Below, one piece after another: positions 56,101-58,682 of a stretch of DNA of 64,000 bases (position 1 is its first letter; every line of letters begins with the position of its first letter). The position numbers and the translations under genes are program-made. The notes beneath the pieces are model-generated. The model saw nothing but the letters and a program-made list of their open reading frames with translations. It ran no database searches and had not been told where the DNA came from. This DNA is from Litsea cubeba (taxonomy: Eukaryota; Streptophyta; Magnoliopsida; Laurales; Lauraceae), in contig CM022949.1 of the NCBI GenBank assembly GCA_012931725.1, positions 43,358,189 to 43,422,188 on the forward strand, given 5' to 3'.

Positions 56101-58682
56101 TAGAGGGTGGAGTGACGATGTTCATAGAAATAGATGGTTGTGGATTTAGAGGGGCGTAGAGGGTCTCTTTCAATAGAAAAGAAAGAATCTGGGGTTATAG
56201 GTGTCATTGTACTTTTTTTGGGACGTTCTAATTGCACACATGATTTATCTCTTCACACTCACATTAAAAAAAATAAAACTATTGAAATGACCTTTTTTCC
56301 CGCCCTCGTCCCTTTCTCCCCATTGCCACCTGCTCCGGCTACTGCTCCGGCGGCAGCGGATCCCTATCCCTCCTCCACTGTTTTCTCTCTCTCTCTCCCT
56401 TCTCCTTATCTCTCCCTCACCATCTCTCTCCCTCTCCCTTTTCCTCTCCCTTCGCTGGCCAAGGAAAGGAAGGGAAAGGAAGAAACAGGGAGAAGGTAGA
56501 GAGAGAAAACGGTGGGCCAGGGAGAGGGAGGAAGAGAGAGAGGGAACGAGGGGAGGGAGGGAGAGAGAAGGGGAGGAGAGGGATCGGCCGCCGCCGGAGT
56601 TGGAAGTAGGGGAGAGAAAGGGAGGAGAGAGGGAAAACAGGGAGGAAGGGAGGGGATTGAGAGAGAAGGGAAGGAGAGAGATCGGCCACCGCCGATCCTG
56701 TGTGCCGAAGGTGAAGGGTGAGAAAGGAAAGGTAAAGTGGTCAAACAAAAAAAATACGGGAGACAAAGGAATAACACGTTGCTTTCGTTAAGGTTGACCG
56801 CCAGTATCTTACTAAAAAAAAAGTTGACCATGTAGGAAACTTCTGTAAAAATAAAAATATAAGGGTGTTTTGAGGTTTCATGAAAAAATAGAGGACTTTT
56901 TTTCTTTTTGTAAAATACTTTATCCAATAACTGCAATTGGCGGCACGGCAATGATGTGGACAATTTTTTGTTTTTTTTTTTATATCTCTAGTCTTCCCTT
57001 TCCAGTATGATACCCCGATACAAGTGATTTAGTAAAGGGCAACGTATCCTCATTGGACCCGTACGACGCCGGTATTCAGGGGTGAATTAAAGGGACGCAA
57101 TCGCCCCTATCGGGTGTGGGTCTGCTTGCAAAACCTCTGAAAATTCTGGTTTCACTTCCAAAACTCAAATTAAAATCATGATTCTGCCCAAAAAAAACCG
57201 AGATGAAAATCCTTGGTTTGTAGTGTTTGGGAGCCCCCACCCGCCCAAACGGAAATCCTCGCTCCTGCACTGCCTGTAATGGCATTCGAGGTGGACACCG
57301 AACCGGTTCCAGATCCATTTAATAGGTTTCATGCCCTATCCTTTTAAGAGACAGATCTGGATCTGGATCTGTATCTCGATACACACCCAACCCTTTGCAA
57401 CCCCTATTCGGAACTCTTGAACTCTTTTTATAGTTTCCGCTACAAAGGTTGGATTTGCAATGGAGCTGAAATATACAGATGGAATAAATGGTTGTAGCCT
57501 GGGGTATTCAGATCCCCAGTCTCATCAATCCAATTTAATTTCATTCAAGCCTATGTAAAACCTAAACCCAGGTTAAAAATGAGTCCAAAAATTGGATCCA
57601 TGGCTGGTCTATTCAATTCAAGACCCTCAGCCTCTAGAGGACCACTAGAGAGAGATCTTTTCTGATGCAGGCTGATATGCCTCATCTTTTCAACGGATCG
57701 AAGTTTGAGTTCTAAAACGATGAAAGTGATTAGGAATATACTAGTAAAAAAAACATGAAAAGAAAAACCCAAGTCCCAGATGCGTACCTGCGCCTGTACT
57801 TGTTTCTTTGGGCGGTACACCAATAGAATCAGGAGGAGGAGCAGGTGAAGGCGGTGGACCAATAGCAACAGTAGGATCCGGGGGCGGCGGTGGAGAAATA
57901 GCGGCTGTAGCAGGAGACGCAGCCGAATGAGATGGATCTGCAATAGCCGAGGGCCCATAGAAAAGATAAATCTCAAACCTTATATTACAAACGGACCCAA
58001 ACACTCTCCCCCCTTGTTTCTTATCACAACAATTTGGAATCTGACCAATAGCAGAAACCAAGCATCTCTTGCAATCATTTGGTGATATATCCCTTATGCA
58101 CTGCGCAAGACCATACACTTTCCAAAAGCTCGAAACAATGGACTCTCCAGTCGCATACATGCGCGATTCCTCAAAAGCCGCCTTGGTAGAAAGACTATTC
58201 ATCAGCGCTCCCAATATACTCTCAAACTGAACTGGGTTAGTTGCATTATTCAAATTCCACATGTAAACCCACACTGGAGTGCTCGAAGATCCCAAGAAAT
58301 TGGAATTGGAATAGCGCAAGAGGCAGTCATCATACCATATAGTCGCGCTTCTGTTCGGGCATCGGCTACGGATCTCATCACTCGCGGTATTGAGGCAGTT
58401 TTTGCAGGTGTTTGGTGTGGCGTCCCCCCGGCAGAGGGTGAGGCCGTAGGCCTTGTTGGGGTCGTCTCCGACGGAGGTGCTATAGAAGATCTCTCCGGTA
58501 CTAGAAAGAGAAGAGAAGAGTTGTTTGAGGTTGGTGGAAAATTGGCTGGTGTTGCTGTAGTTAACTGTGTTGTCACATATGTGGTAGAGAGGGTCCGCTG
58601 CATTAGTGGGGATGAGGAGGAGAAGTAGGGAGGAGAAGATGGAGAGGAGGGGAGGAATTCGCTCCTGGCTTTGGTGTGTCAT
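1895..58682 (-). CDS. Cysteine-rich receptor-like protein kinase (DUF26 RLK), 3' end off-window
   Basis: Four exons on the minus strand (58682-57788, 11829-11689, 11591-11473, 2105-1895) join into 455 codons plus one base. Phases agree at every junction (1, 1, 0, then 1 at the open end) and all donors and acceptors are GT-AG. Domain order: signal peptide (about 1-28); two extracellular DUF26 modules with C-x8-C-x2-C at C84/C93/C96 and C195/C204/C207; a proline-rich stalk (about 262-290); a transmembrane helix (about 307-330); and the kinase N-lobe with glycine loop LGEGGFGPVY (375-384), ATP lysine K397 and helix-C glutamate E413. CRKs sit in the plasma membrane and act in pathogen, redox and hormone signalling (family knowledge). 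The HRD and DFG motifs must be left of position 1. The exon sizes and positions are typical for CRKs; the introns are not. Intron 1 spans 57787-11830 (about 46 kb) and intron 3 spans 11472-2106 (about 9.4 kb). Annotation pipelines would probably split this gene. A broken downstream half cannot be excluded. Confidence 0.88.
2106..2674. other. CRK intron 3, distal part; nothing recognised
   Basis: AT-rich intron sequence between exon 4 and the first SINE. I found no coding similarity, no paired repeats and no element ends. Words such as gtgggac/gaccccac recur but do not form a clear array. Confidence 0.5.
2675..2879 (-). mobile_element. tRNA-derived SINE
   Basis: Flanked by an 8-bp direct repeat, gtcatggc, at 2667-2674 and 2880-2887. 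Read on the minus strand it starts with a tRNA-like head (GGGTAGCACAGTTGGCTAA, resembling a pol III A box) and ends in an A-rich tail (aagaagaagaaaaaa). A B-box-like stretch is only weakly visible. It is about 205 bp, within the size range of plant SINEs. Head, tail and target duplication all fit one insertion. It sits in CRK intron 3 in the sense orientation. Confidence 0.72.
3039..3547 (+). repeat. 5' LTR of gag-only element A
   Basis: Starts TGATGAGTCAGG and ends GGCATCATCA, with TGATG/CATCA as inverted ends. It contains a TATA-like box (gttataaatagaag near 3330). It is paired with 7071-7579 and preceded by aggat. Confidence 0.93.
3548..3566 (+). other. Primer-binding site of element A
   Basis: Sequence gtttggcgccgtctgtggg directly abuts the 5' LTR. 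TGGCGCCGTCTGTGGGA-type sites are characteristic of Tat-lineage plant Ty3/gypsy elements and are thought to bind a tRNA-Arg 3' end (family knowledge). A related site flanks the second gag-only element at 55001-55018. Confidence 0.8.
3599..5255 (+). pseudogene. Gag of element A, interrupted
   Basis: The first frame starts at ATG 3599 (MVISTRSVRREDNP...) and ends at a stop at 3811. After a proline-rich stretch of 45-bp repeats, an open frame at 4161-5255 carries the retrotransposon gag core (PF03732-like): a segment FDGRKDPLDHLETYKTKM, then LKGSARLWFASL and FIEGRRHQKPATHLLSIKQ, ending in a basic, RNA-binding-like tail (RARRGESSRAVDKGKGRDRE). There is no CCHC knuckle; the ORF ends at VLPVIP. The interruptions are a stop and a frameshift around the repeats. 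Gag would package the element's RNA, but this copy is broken. Confidence 0.8.
3905..4080 (+). repeat. 45-bp tandem repeat inside gag
   Basis: About four copies of a 45-bp unit (gggcgcccatccccatggcg...) encode a proline-rich 15-residue repeat. Because 45 is a multiple of three, it stays open in several frames on both strands and gives spurious long ORFs. Confidence 0.85.
5397..5990 (-). pseudogene. C-terminal remnant of an antisense coiled-coil ORF in element A
   Basis: On the minus strand the frame reads KTRERASLNEAEL in repeated 14-residue (42-bp) units (about 5560-5850), then a unique tail (AFPDIALLGFVPTEALDD...) and a strongly acidic end (SSDDVDGDAEDNFESD) with a stop at 5397. The repeats are charged heptads, a clear coiled coil. 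Small indels in two repeat units break the frame. Position and direction (antisense, downstream of gag) match the antisense ORF of the element at 47484-55893, whose C-terminal half is also coiled coil plus an acidic tail. The N-terminal domain is missing here. Confidence 0.6.
5991..7070. repeat. GC-rich tandem-repeat region of element A and its PPT
   Basis: From about 6140 to 6260 there are G/C hairpin-like blocks (gggggtgtcccccgacggggg). From about 6320 to 6945 imperfect repeats of tens of bases recur (ggcgcccacctcctcctcgc, tcctcgcccatcgcgggat). Long frames are open on both strands here, but composition is extremely biased and no domain is visible, so I do not call genes. The PPT is probably in 7052-7070 (cggggcattgacgggcaaa) before the 3' LTR. 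Confidence 0.6.
7071..7579 (+). repeat. 3' LTR of gag-only element A
   Basis: Same length (509 bp) and ends as 3039-3547, and followed by the target duplication aggat at 7580-7584. It differs from the 5' LTR at a few sites only. Confidence 0.93.
7798..7926 (-). mobile_element. Short tRNA-derived SINE
   Basis: Flanked by a perfect 16-bp direct repeat, aacctgtacctacctt (7782-7797 and 7927-7942). On the minus strand it has an A-box-like word (TGTTGGTAAGCCC), a B-box-like word (AGGGATCGATCCC) and an A-rich 3' tail (aaaaaaaaagaaaaaagaagg). At 129 bp it is a short, Au-like SINE. The long intact target duplication suggests a fairly recent insertion into CRK intron 3. Confidence 0.85.
7943..9950. 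other. CRK intron 3, AT-rich, one possible hAT-like fragment
   Basis: Mostly AT-rich sequence without coding similarity. Around 8200-8350 the words gcccgtcaaagggccaggcc and gggtcgggcttgggtgggcc resemble plant hAT subterminal sequence, but I cannot find a matching second end. Nothing else is recognised. Confidence 0.4.
9951..11257. mobile_element. Mutator-like (MULE) non-autonomous element with long TIRs
   Basis: The first ~145 bases (gattaggtgactaccatacc...) are matched, with about 85-90% identity by eye, by the reverse complement of the last ~145 bases ending at 11257. Shared internal words include taattttaagtgcccttgca and ctactagggtccctatcgac. Inside the right end the word GGTCGATNGAGACC recurs several times, a subterminal repeat pattern. 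Long TIRs suggest a Mutator-like element, but the 9-bp flanks (aaaaaaaca and cattatttc) do not match, so class is inferred. There is no transposase. A 32-codon frame at 10128-10226 starts with a hydrophobic, signal-peptide-like stretch; whether it is captured host sequence is unknown. Confidence 0.72.
11473..11591 (-). CDS. CRK exon 3 (start of kinase domain, glycine-rich loop)
   Basis: Acceptor tgtgtag precedes ATGGTCTCGACGG; donor gtataaac follows TACAAG. The exon is 119 bases, entering in phase 1 and leaving in phase 0. It encodes DSFQIDFDMIRVATNDFS and then KLGEGGFGPVYK. This is the usual position of the CRK intron just before the G-x-L-x-D-G segment, which resumes 9.4 kb away at 2105. 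Confidence 0.93.
11689..11829 (-). CDS. CRK exon 2 (transmembrane segment)
   Basis: Acceptor ttcatacag at 11830; donor gtaaac after ATTG. The exon is 141 bases, phase 1 to phase 1. It encodes the helix IIPILVPTVVAAVILCIIV plus ALLLAKK and the basic stop-transfer segment KKTSMQRKK. The intron to exon 3 (11592-11688) is only 97 bp, the normal size for CRK introns, which makes the 46-kb intron on the other side stand out. Confidence 0.93.
11830..12540. other. CRK intron 1, proximal end; nothing recognised
   Basis: AT-rich intron sequence upstream of exon 2. I see no coding similarity or element ends. The last eight bases (12533-12540, gatggagc) form the left half of the target duplication of the hAT MITE. 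Confidence 0.5.
12541..12979. mobile_element. hAT-type MITE
   Basis: Left end TAGAGATGTCAAATGAGCC and right end GGCCCATTTGACATTCCCA are imperfect inverted repeats of the plant hAT consensus type (T/CAGGGGTGTCAAA-NGGGCC). The flanking octamers gatggagc (12533-12540) and agtggagc (12980-12987) agree at six of eight positions, as expected for an aged 8-bp target duplication. The interior is rich in the word ggcacg and has no transposase frame. Length is 439 bp. Confidence 0.78.
12980..13678. other. CRK intron 1; includes a short purine-rich tract
   Basis: No gene is recognised. A G-rich tract (about 13285-13385, gggaagagggtggagggaga) stands out, followed by a sequence possibly belonging to the 3' side of the copia remnant. 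Confidence 0.4.
13679..15775 (-). pseudogene. Decayed Ty1/copia element (gag, protease, partial integrase, RNase H end)
   Basis: Reading 15775 to 13679 on the minus strand gives fragments in the copia order: gag N-terminus (NDFNLWRVKMHALL), gag core (IMLVCPLPPSYEHFV), the protease-to-pre-integrase stretch (SDLRHVLELNKTLISLG), integrase start (GTLDYIHSDLWSPSR, SFIDDYSRKV), then a jump to the end of RT/RNase H (MKRILHYLRGTTDVG, TVFCDSQSAIDLTHNP, KYIDVRAHFIRE). The integrase core, C-terminus and most of RT are deleted near 14230. Several stops and frameshifts are present, and no intact LTR pair was found. This is a dead element in the same orientation as the CRK gene. Confidence 0.85.
15776..16310. 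other. Probable 5' untranslated/LTR-derived sequence of the copia remnant
   Basis: This region lies upstream (minus-strand sense) of the copia gag start. The words tgtagatctcgtcaccacgag and tgtagatctgctcacaacgag are diverged copies about 130 bases apart. I cannot define LTR borders or a primer-binding site. Confidence 0.4.
16311..17885 (+). repeat. Lone LTR, Tekay-like Ty3/gypsy type
   Basis: Starts TGTAAGGCCCTGCCCC and ends GGGTCGTTACA, forming TGTAA/TTACA ends like the Tekay LTR at 42218 (TGTAAGACCCCGACC...GGTCGCGACA). The interior holds a cluster of gctcgagcg-type palindromes (16664-16860), as do the LTRs at 28928 and 42218. There is no internal coding region or second LTR, so it is a solo LTR or an orphan. 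The flanks gaaac and aaagg do not match, so a target duplication is not supported; the right flank is minisatellite. Confidence 0.62.
17886..18590. repeat. Degenerate minisatellite
   Basis: Imperfect repeats of about 30-60 bases are built from aaaggtgggnccca, catattgtaaatcctatgaatgt and tgttctaatttc modules. Copies differ by many substitutions and small indels, so the array is old. There is no coding potential. It lies in CRK intron 1 directly against the lone LTR. Confidence 0.72.
18591..19334. other. CRK intron 1; nothing recognised
   Basis: AT-rich sequence with a T15 run near 18840. I see no element ends, coding similarity or RNA gene. Confidence 0.45.
20004..21774 (+). repeat. 5' LTR of the Athila-like element
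   Basis: 1771 bp. It carries a 36-base segment (around 20455-20485) absent from the 3' LTR. A tRNA-like head (ttggtgtattggttagagc, then gggttcaaatc) at about 20349-20405 is shared with the other LTR, so a SINE-like insertion predates this copy. Confidence 0.88.
20349..20460 (+). mobile_element. SINE-like tRNA-derived fragment inside the Athila LTR
   Basis: A-box-like TTGGTGTATTGGTTAGAGC and B-box-like GGGTTCAAATC lie about 35 bases apart, followed by an AT-rich stretch. It recurs at about 26047 in the other LTR. No acceptor stem can be formed, so it is not a functional tRNA gene. No clear target duplication was found. Confidence 0.4.
21775..21885 (+). repeat. Athila primer-binding-site region, repeated
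   Basis: Directly after the LTR the unit aagttcttggcRccgttgcc is present about four times (agttctttgcaccgttgcc, aagttcttggcgccgttgcc, aagttcttggcggggatt, aagttcttggcaccgttgcc). The ggcgccgttgccgggga type is the expected Athila leader; its tandem copies are unusual. The terminal copy adjoining the LTR would be the priming site. Confidence 0.6.
22959..23849 (+). pseudogene. Athila polyprotein remnant (gag N-terminus, pre-RT segment, integrase C-terminus)
   Basis: One frame with a single internal TAG (23598-23600). The beginning matches Athila gag (QRTLNELFAPFASTS, ATINMLPKFHGSD). It then passes directly to the segment before RT (DPLEECLAHFNADIDID, PELKPLPENLKYAYLG-like, LGWTISDIKRISTS), and then to the integrase C-terminus (SHGVVELLNPRDGSTFQVNG, YLEF). 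Everything between, including all catalytic motifs, is deleted. The long open frame despite two large deletions suggests the deletions were recent or frame-neutral. It cannot make an enzyme. Confidence 0.82.
23850..25719 (+). other. Athila 3' non-coding region and PPT
   Basis: No env-like or other coding frame is recognised. A-rich repeats (aaattaaaaaaattaaaaaaa near 24530; gaaaagcaaaa type 24800-24900) dominate. The polypurine-type tract aaaatgtaggtttgagggtg at 25700-25719 abuts the 3' LTR. Confidence 0.55.
25720..27429 (+). repeat. 3' LTR of the Athila-like element
   Basis: 1710 bp, the same ends as 20004-21774, followed by gcagt, which matches the ctgcag flank of the 5' LTR. Differences include a missing 36-base block and scattered substitutions. 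Confidence 0.88.
27641..28693. other. CRK intron 1; nothing firmly recognised
   Basis: Unique-looking sequence. Short overlapping frames on both strands at 28024-28673 show no recognisable domain. A GC-rich inverted word pair (agctgtgctacaagcacag, 28399-28417, and gggagcccgggctgtggcccggc just after) may be the relic of a small foldback element. Confidence 0.4.
28694..28857. mobile_element. Small MITE-like inverted repeat
   Basis: Left ttttcaaaaactgcccct...tagccaatga is mirrored on the right by the reverse complement of cattggctaaaagaggggcac...gtgaaaa. The spacing is about 160 bp and there is no coding content. A target duplication was not resolved because of AT-rich flanks. Confidence 0.5.
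28928..31014 (+). repeat. Truncated 5' LTR of the Tekay-like element
   Basis: Co-linear with the 3' LTR but lacks about 110 bases near its start (TGTAAGACCC then jumps to tttggggaattttgagagcc) and all sequence after gctaccgcggtccc, where protease coding begins. It contains several gctcgagcga palindromes at 30200-30375, matched at 43605-43755 in the 3' LTR. Confidence 0.82.
31015..31990 (+). pseudogene. Tekay pol, first part (protease end and RT N-terminal half)
   Basis: Begins with the aspartic protease end (FDVILGMDWLAGYHAKMDCF), then the linker and RT start (VFPEEISGLPPIREIDF, VEKKDGSMRMCIDYRRL, NKYPLPRIDELLCQL, FLKIDLRSGYHQLRV, AFRTRYGHYEFLLMPFGLTN). A 182-base tandem duplication (31151 and 31333 copies) breaks the frame in the linker. 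There is also a stop before the RT fingers. The sequence is cut exactly inside RT, after YLDQF, by the nested LTR. Confidence 0.88.
32612..33808 (-). repeat. 3' LTR of the RT-less SIRE element
   Basis: 1197 bp, TGTTGG...CCAACA. Contains an internal 47-bp tandem duplication (agtttcagatagcaccaact, about 32830-32915) and ggtcgaccg palindromes at 33411-33605. A TATA-like word (on the minus strand, cctatataaagg near 33275) is present. Confidence 0.95.
33809..34147 (-). other. 3' region with purine tracts and 31-bp repeats of the SIRE element
   Basis: The polypurine tract is aaagggggagat (minus strand, 33809-33820), directly next to the LTR. Similar purine tracts recur near 33950, 34045 and 34130. 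Between them a 31-bp unit (tagcataacatctctccttg...) is repeated about three times (33965-34060). Multiple PPT-like tracts are common in SIRE-type elements (family knowledge). Confidence 0.7.
34148..37660 (-). CDS. SIRE-like polyprotein, gag-protease-integrase, RT/RNase H deleted in frame
   Basis: 1170 codons without interruption. Order: gag (1-~250, starts MSNHMAVNTGNMKAPLFDG); CCHC knuckle CFNCGGIGHFAAKC (~258); an acidic, coiled-coil insert (~300-440); two more knuckles CFHCNMFGHKRADC and CYICHNYGHLARDC (~514-565); aspartic protease DSGCSSHMTG (~616); pre-integrase WLWHKRLGHLS; integrase with D (LVHTDLCGPM), D (ILRSDRGGEF) and E (NGVVERKNR); then the integrase C-terminal region. The RT start (DKSWLKAMHEEM) is then followed at once by a short RT-like scrap (EEMTKEFEM) and the polyprotein end (IFTKPLPKEVFEYLRKKLG). 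So RT palm motifs and RNase H are absent. The product could form particles and integrate but not copy RNA; replication would need RT in trans. That is inference. Confidence 0.93.
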   Translation of the reverse strand: MSNHMAVNTGNMKAPLFDGSNYSFWKIRMQAFIKSLGYDVWEAVRAGYNAATVPNDTASKKLADNDSKAQNALFSGLVDSELVKVIACKTAKEIWDKLQSIHEGDEKIKEAKLQTHRSQFESLRMEESENVDSYLQRVNEVTNDIRGLGEEIKEPVIVKKVLRSLLPRFDSKVSAIEEAKDLNAFSMDELHGSLTAYEMRIGKTSSSDKEAAFKVQKKAKETAGHDVDSDDDELEAQFVRKLKKGSIGKYKGKLPFKCFNCGGIGHFAAKCPLKEDNESDSYAEKSKGKRNFRKRGKAKNFLCQQDDSTSETSDDDESTEALFMVTVEEEEELDPEEDEEAEVNLEEELIAALEELSMERKSSKKNLKLLHESESSIISLKTQVEEYKRMVEVLENQISIKKEEAMKLETEIARAKAENLENSKKLKALQAIEGTMKLNELLKVQRPAHFRFGLGFEKGESSKIAPPKRKEFVKQVTAPSNSMKPTQPRKESIPVRKVMKTNQPQRRYKFYGYCFHCNMFGHKRADCKFYVRNSPFVTRNPFSILSSHKIECYICHNYGHLARDCRLHIANKFQVEKKPKLVKAWRAKKSAESLKESLIVQTAFNAQKKTAPWVLDSGCSSHMTGDKEKFIKLQHYEGGSVKFGNNDGAKICGKGVIQLMANKIRSEEVLYVSGLRHNLLSVSQICDKGHEVIFTKNGFAIKKSSNGKTVATGSRTAGNLYTLSDGAEKTCLMSRTEESWLWHKRLGHLSFDNMSKICNSKAVRGMSKVEKPSNPICDSCQKGKQTRVMFKSKEHHSKKPLELVHTDLCGPMRTQSTNGDKYFMLCIDDYTRMTWVLFLKHKHQALDRFKVFKAQVENQLEKCIKILRSDRGGEFTSEEFTKYCEYHGIQRQYSAPRTPQQNGVVERKNRTVQEMARTMLSESKMADKYWKEAIHTAVYIQNRCLIRPREDKTPYELWFGRKATVKHFKVFGSKCYIKRLEQNPGKFEERADEGIFLGYSSTSKAYRCLNKRTRKIIESADVRIDENIEPKNATHYDSPVYEDSSEIDDEMAESNDSEKSKDDSEDTSPKKHSTWVEQHPKDQIIGDPKAGVQTRQSVVSNYSLVSTIEPKTVAEASLDKSWLKAMHEEMCRNFAEEMTKEFEMIFTKPLPKEVFEYLRKKLGVTHSPKP
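37700..37714 (-). other. Primer-binding site of the SIRE element
   Basis: On the minus strand attggtatcagagcg directly follows the 5' LTR end. TGGTATCAGAGC is complementary to the 3' end of the plant initiator methionine tRNA and is the usual copia priming site. Confidence 0.92.
37715..38908 (-). repeat. 5' LTR of the RT-less SIRE element
   Basis: 1194 bp, nearly identical to 32612-33808, followed outside by the target duplication aaaga. It drives transcription in the minus direction, the same as the CRK gene. Confidence 0.95.
40036..42217 (+). pseudogene. Tekay pol, second part (RT C-terminal half, RNase H, integrase) and PPT
   Basis: Resumes at the RT catalytic motif FIDDILVYSKT, then HLRIALQLLRDNQLYAKLSKC, RNase H (FTIFIDASNVGLGCVL, HDLELAAVIFALQ, FDVHSDHRSL) and integrase (HPGSTKMYQNLKGRFW, CMTCQLIKAKHQ, ITMDFISGLPRTSRG, STAYHPQIDGQSERSIQTLE, ALYGRRCRTPMCW). 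Stops and frameshifts occur near 40252, 40325, 40693, 41188, 41540 and 41960. The integrase end (NVFHVSL, IPDRLHVLRHEPLEI) runs into the PPT (42204-42217, gagaataggagga) with no chromodomain, so the 3' end of pol is probably deleted. Confidence 0.9.
42218..45280 (+). repeat. 3' LTR of the Tekay-like element
   Basis: 3063 bp, TGTAAGACCCCGACC...GGTCGCGACA. It is preceded by a PPT and followed by gagcc, near-matching the left flank. A cluster of gctcgagcga/gctcgagcc palindromes is at 43605-43755. TA microsatellite at 44408-44430. Confidence 0.88.
45281..45560. repeat. Pre-existing direct duplication that received the Tekay insertion
   Basis: About 110-120 bases from gagcccggattgaattggtt (45281) recur from gagcccgggttgatttggtt (45435), including tttcagagctggcacatatc and gaaaacctcaaatacacc. 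The left flank of the Tekay element (tttttaagggggagcggag, before 28928) corresponds to tttaagggagagtggag before the second copy. So the element landed in one unit of a tandem duplication. Confidence 0.7.
45561..46130. other. CRK intron 1; possible MULE/MITE-like end, no gene
   Basis: The start (caaatacacccctgcacata) resembles the reverse complement of sequence at about 56870 (gaaacctcaaaacacccttata), and both are followed by words such as aacgaaa-gcaac-tgt. This suggests two related non-autonomous elements, not delimited. A 67-codon frame (45799-46002) has no known domain. Confidence 0.35.
46131..46508. mobile_element. MITE with imperfect TIRs of about 65 bp
   Basis: Left ggaatatattcatgtgcatc...ccctcaccacattatggtgaggg...ggggccactt is mirrored by the reverse complement of aagtgggctccattgag...tttgtccctcaccatatggtg...gcacatgaatattgcc. 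It is about 378 bp, AT-rich inside, and inserted in a TA repeat, so the duplication cannot be sized. Confidence 0.72.
46538..46710. mobile_element. Foldback MITE with near-perfect 57-bp TIRs
   Basis: gggaggtgctcctatgagag at 46538 is exactly reversed as ctctcataggagcacctccc ending at 46710. The arms extend to ggtggggcc / ggcccccacc, leaving a loop of about 55 bases. It is flanked on both sides by tatatata. At 173 bp with high arm identity it is likely recent. Confidence 0.82.
46711..47478. other. CRK intron 1; simple repeats only
   Basis: Contains a (TAA)n microsatellite (about 46963-46988) and A-runs. Two diverged copies of tatg-c-nt-aaaagaagaaa (46855 and 47125) are visible. No gene or RNA is seen. 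Confidence 0.5.
47484..48326 (-). repeat. 3' LTR of gag-only element B
   Basis: 843 bp. Compared with the other LTR it lacks about 45 bases near 47935 and has an extra 11 bases (ggatggcacgt-type duplication) near 48245. Next to it inside the element lies the PPT (minus strand aaaagctagggggcaat, 48327-48343), matching the PPT of the element at the window start. Confidence 0.92.
48327..48841 (+). promoter_or_regulatory. Putative promoter and leader of the antisense ORF in element B
   Basis: A TATA-like word (ccataaataggg, about 48597) lies about 240 bases before the ATG at 48842, followed by a C/T-rich leader (cgtcttcttctcttcctttt) and a T15 run. The same arrangement precedes the antisense ORF at 186-1 on the other strand. 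It points away from the LTR promoter and toward the element centre, so the ORF could be transcribed independently. Inference only. Confidence 0.4.
48842..51359 (+). pseudogene. Antisense gene of element B: PF04195-like domain, coiled coil, acidic tail; introns likely
   Basis: The N-terminal block (48842-49367) carries GWMPFPLISVIEGGVRFPLH, LRACLSTWSLTPCQLMPNGY and LNEILGIDLGVHDIEDTYD, typical of the putative gypsy-type transposon family. A GT-AG gap (about 49368-49448) follows, then a low-complexity S/P/A-rich block, then SAIQANLL and a clear intron (gtaagt at 50433, gtgcag ending at 50510). After it comes a coiled coil (QLETERDKLKKELEELQAG, ADVAELTSKANHLKGEVWAR) and a P/A/E-rich acidic end (VIDLVESPKP, stop at 51359). 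Frames do not join cleanly near 49470-49490 and 50780-50900, so this copy carries indels. Codon composition is GC-rich, unlike the surrounding intron. Function unknown. Confidence 0.7.
51660..52807. repeat. 78-bp tandem repeat array, open on both strands
   Basis: About 13 nearly identical units of 78 bp (51791-52805; unit begins ggaattggccgagtgtccga) plus two diverged units at the left. Because 78 is 26 codons, frames stay open on both strands: plus LSLGIGRVSELEAFS repeats, minus RPIPKLRVFTHLQGLIA repeats. Units differ by a few single bases only, so the array was homogenised recently. It lies between the convergent ends of gag and the antisense gene. I treat it as non-coding until shown otherwise. 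Confidence 0.93.
52808..53175. other. Spacer between gag stop and repeat array in element B
   Basis: No domain is recognised. On the minus strand it would be the 3' flank of gag, where protease would normally begin; no D-S/T-G motif is seen. Confidence 0.5.
53176..54939 (-). pseudogene. Gag of element B, one in-frame TAG
   Basis: A single frame from ATG 54939 to the stop at 53176, broken only by TAG at 54309-54307. Before the stop: a basic, Q/R-rich region (ATREVLEAQTALLQKQ, coiled; SRSHRSRDGRTHSRRS). After it: the gag core (VPRFVPYDGLSDPSAHLRHF, SWKELQLSFLKKFQAYS, MKQGETLAKFAQRFWAVYSQ, MPELMSRVKRFIAQEEDE) and a zinc-knuckle-like YCSYHKGSGHKTEDCNSL. The knuckle and the following LEKLAEEGHIPEF are typical of Tat-lineage gag. 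The stop may be a mutation; readthrough is possible but unsupported. Confidence 0.85.
55001..55018 (-). other. Primer-binding site of element B
   Basis: On the minus strand attggtgccgtctgtggg follows the 5' LTR directly. It matches the site of element A (ttggcgccgtctgtggg) except for one base. Confidence 0.85.
55019..55893 (-). repeat. 5' LTR of gag-only element B
   Basis: 875 bp; on the minus strand TGTGTGGGGAG...ACCTACA, with TATA box tctataaaagg (near 55278) and the ggcatcggagagccttgcg word also found in the LTR at 744-1508. The outer flank catgt repeats the bases before 47484. Confidence 0.93.
55899..56280. other. CRK intron 1; nothing recognised
   Basis: AT-rich sequence resuming after the target duplication. 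No coding similarity or element end is seen. Confidence 0.5.
56281..56760. repeat. Large oligopyrimidine/oligopurine inverted repeat
   Basis: The plus strand is C/T-rich from about 56290 to 56455 and G/A-rich from about 56465 to 56720. Words pair across the centre: ccactgttttctctctctct with gagagagaaaacggtgggcc, and cggcggcagcggatccctat with gatcggccgccgccgg. It could fold into a hairpin or triplex. Long frames here are low-complexity S/L/P or R/E/G and not credible proteins. It may be the core of a non-autonomous element. Confidence 0.6.
56761..57787. other. CRK intron 1, first kilobase after exon 1
   Basis: Intron sequence downstream (minus strand) of the exon 1 donor gtacgc. A patch of agatctggatctggatctgt repeats lies near 57350. 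Otherwise nothing is recognised. Confidence 0.5.
57788..58682 (-). CDS. CRK exon 1 (signal peptide, two DUF26 modules, proline-rich stalk)
   Basis: 895 bases from ATG 58682 to a GT donor at 57787-57786, leaving in phase 1. It encodes a hydrophobic signal peptide (PPLLSIFSSLLLLLIPTNA), DUF26-1 with CRGDATPNTCKNC, DUF26-2 with CIRDISPNDCKRC and the final CNIRFEIYLFYG, then the stalk (PPPPPDPTVAIGPPPSP). Six further cysteines are at family positions. There is no frameshift or stop. The first ATG fits the signal peptide and there is no in-frame upstream extension worth adding. Confidence 0.95.

Noticed and set aside
56134..56963. Overlapping frames up to 185 codons in the purine/pyrimidine tract
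   Set aside because: Low-complexity S/L/P or R/E/G sequences without domains.
57551..57976. Minus-strand frame overlapping the end of CRK exon 1
   Set aside because: Different frame from the CRK protein and runs through the splice donor; a shadow of the proline-rich stalk.
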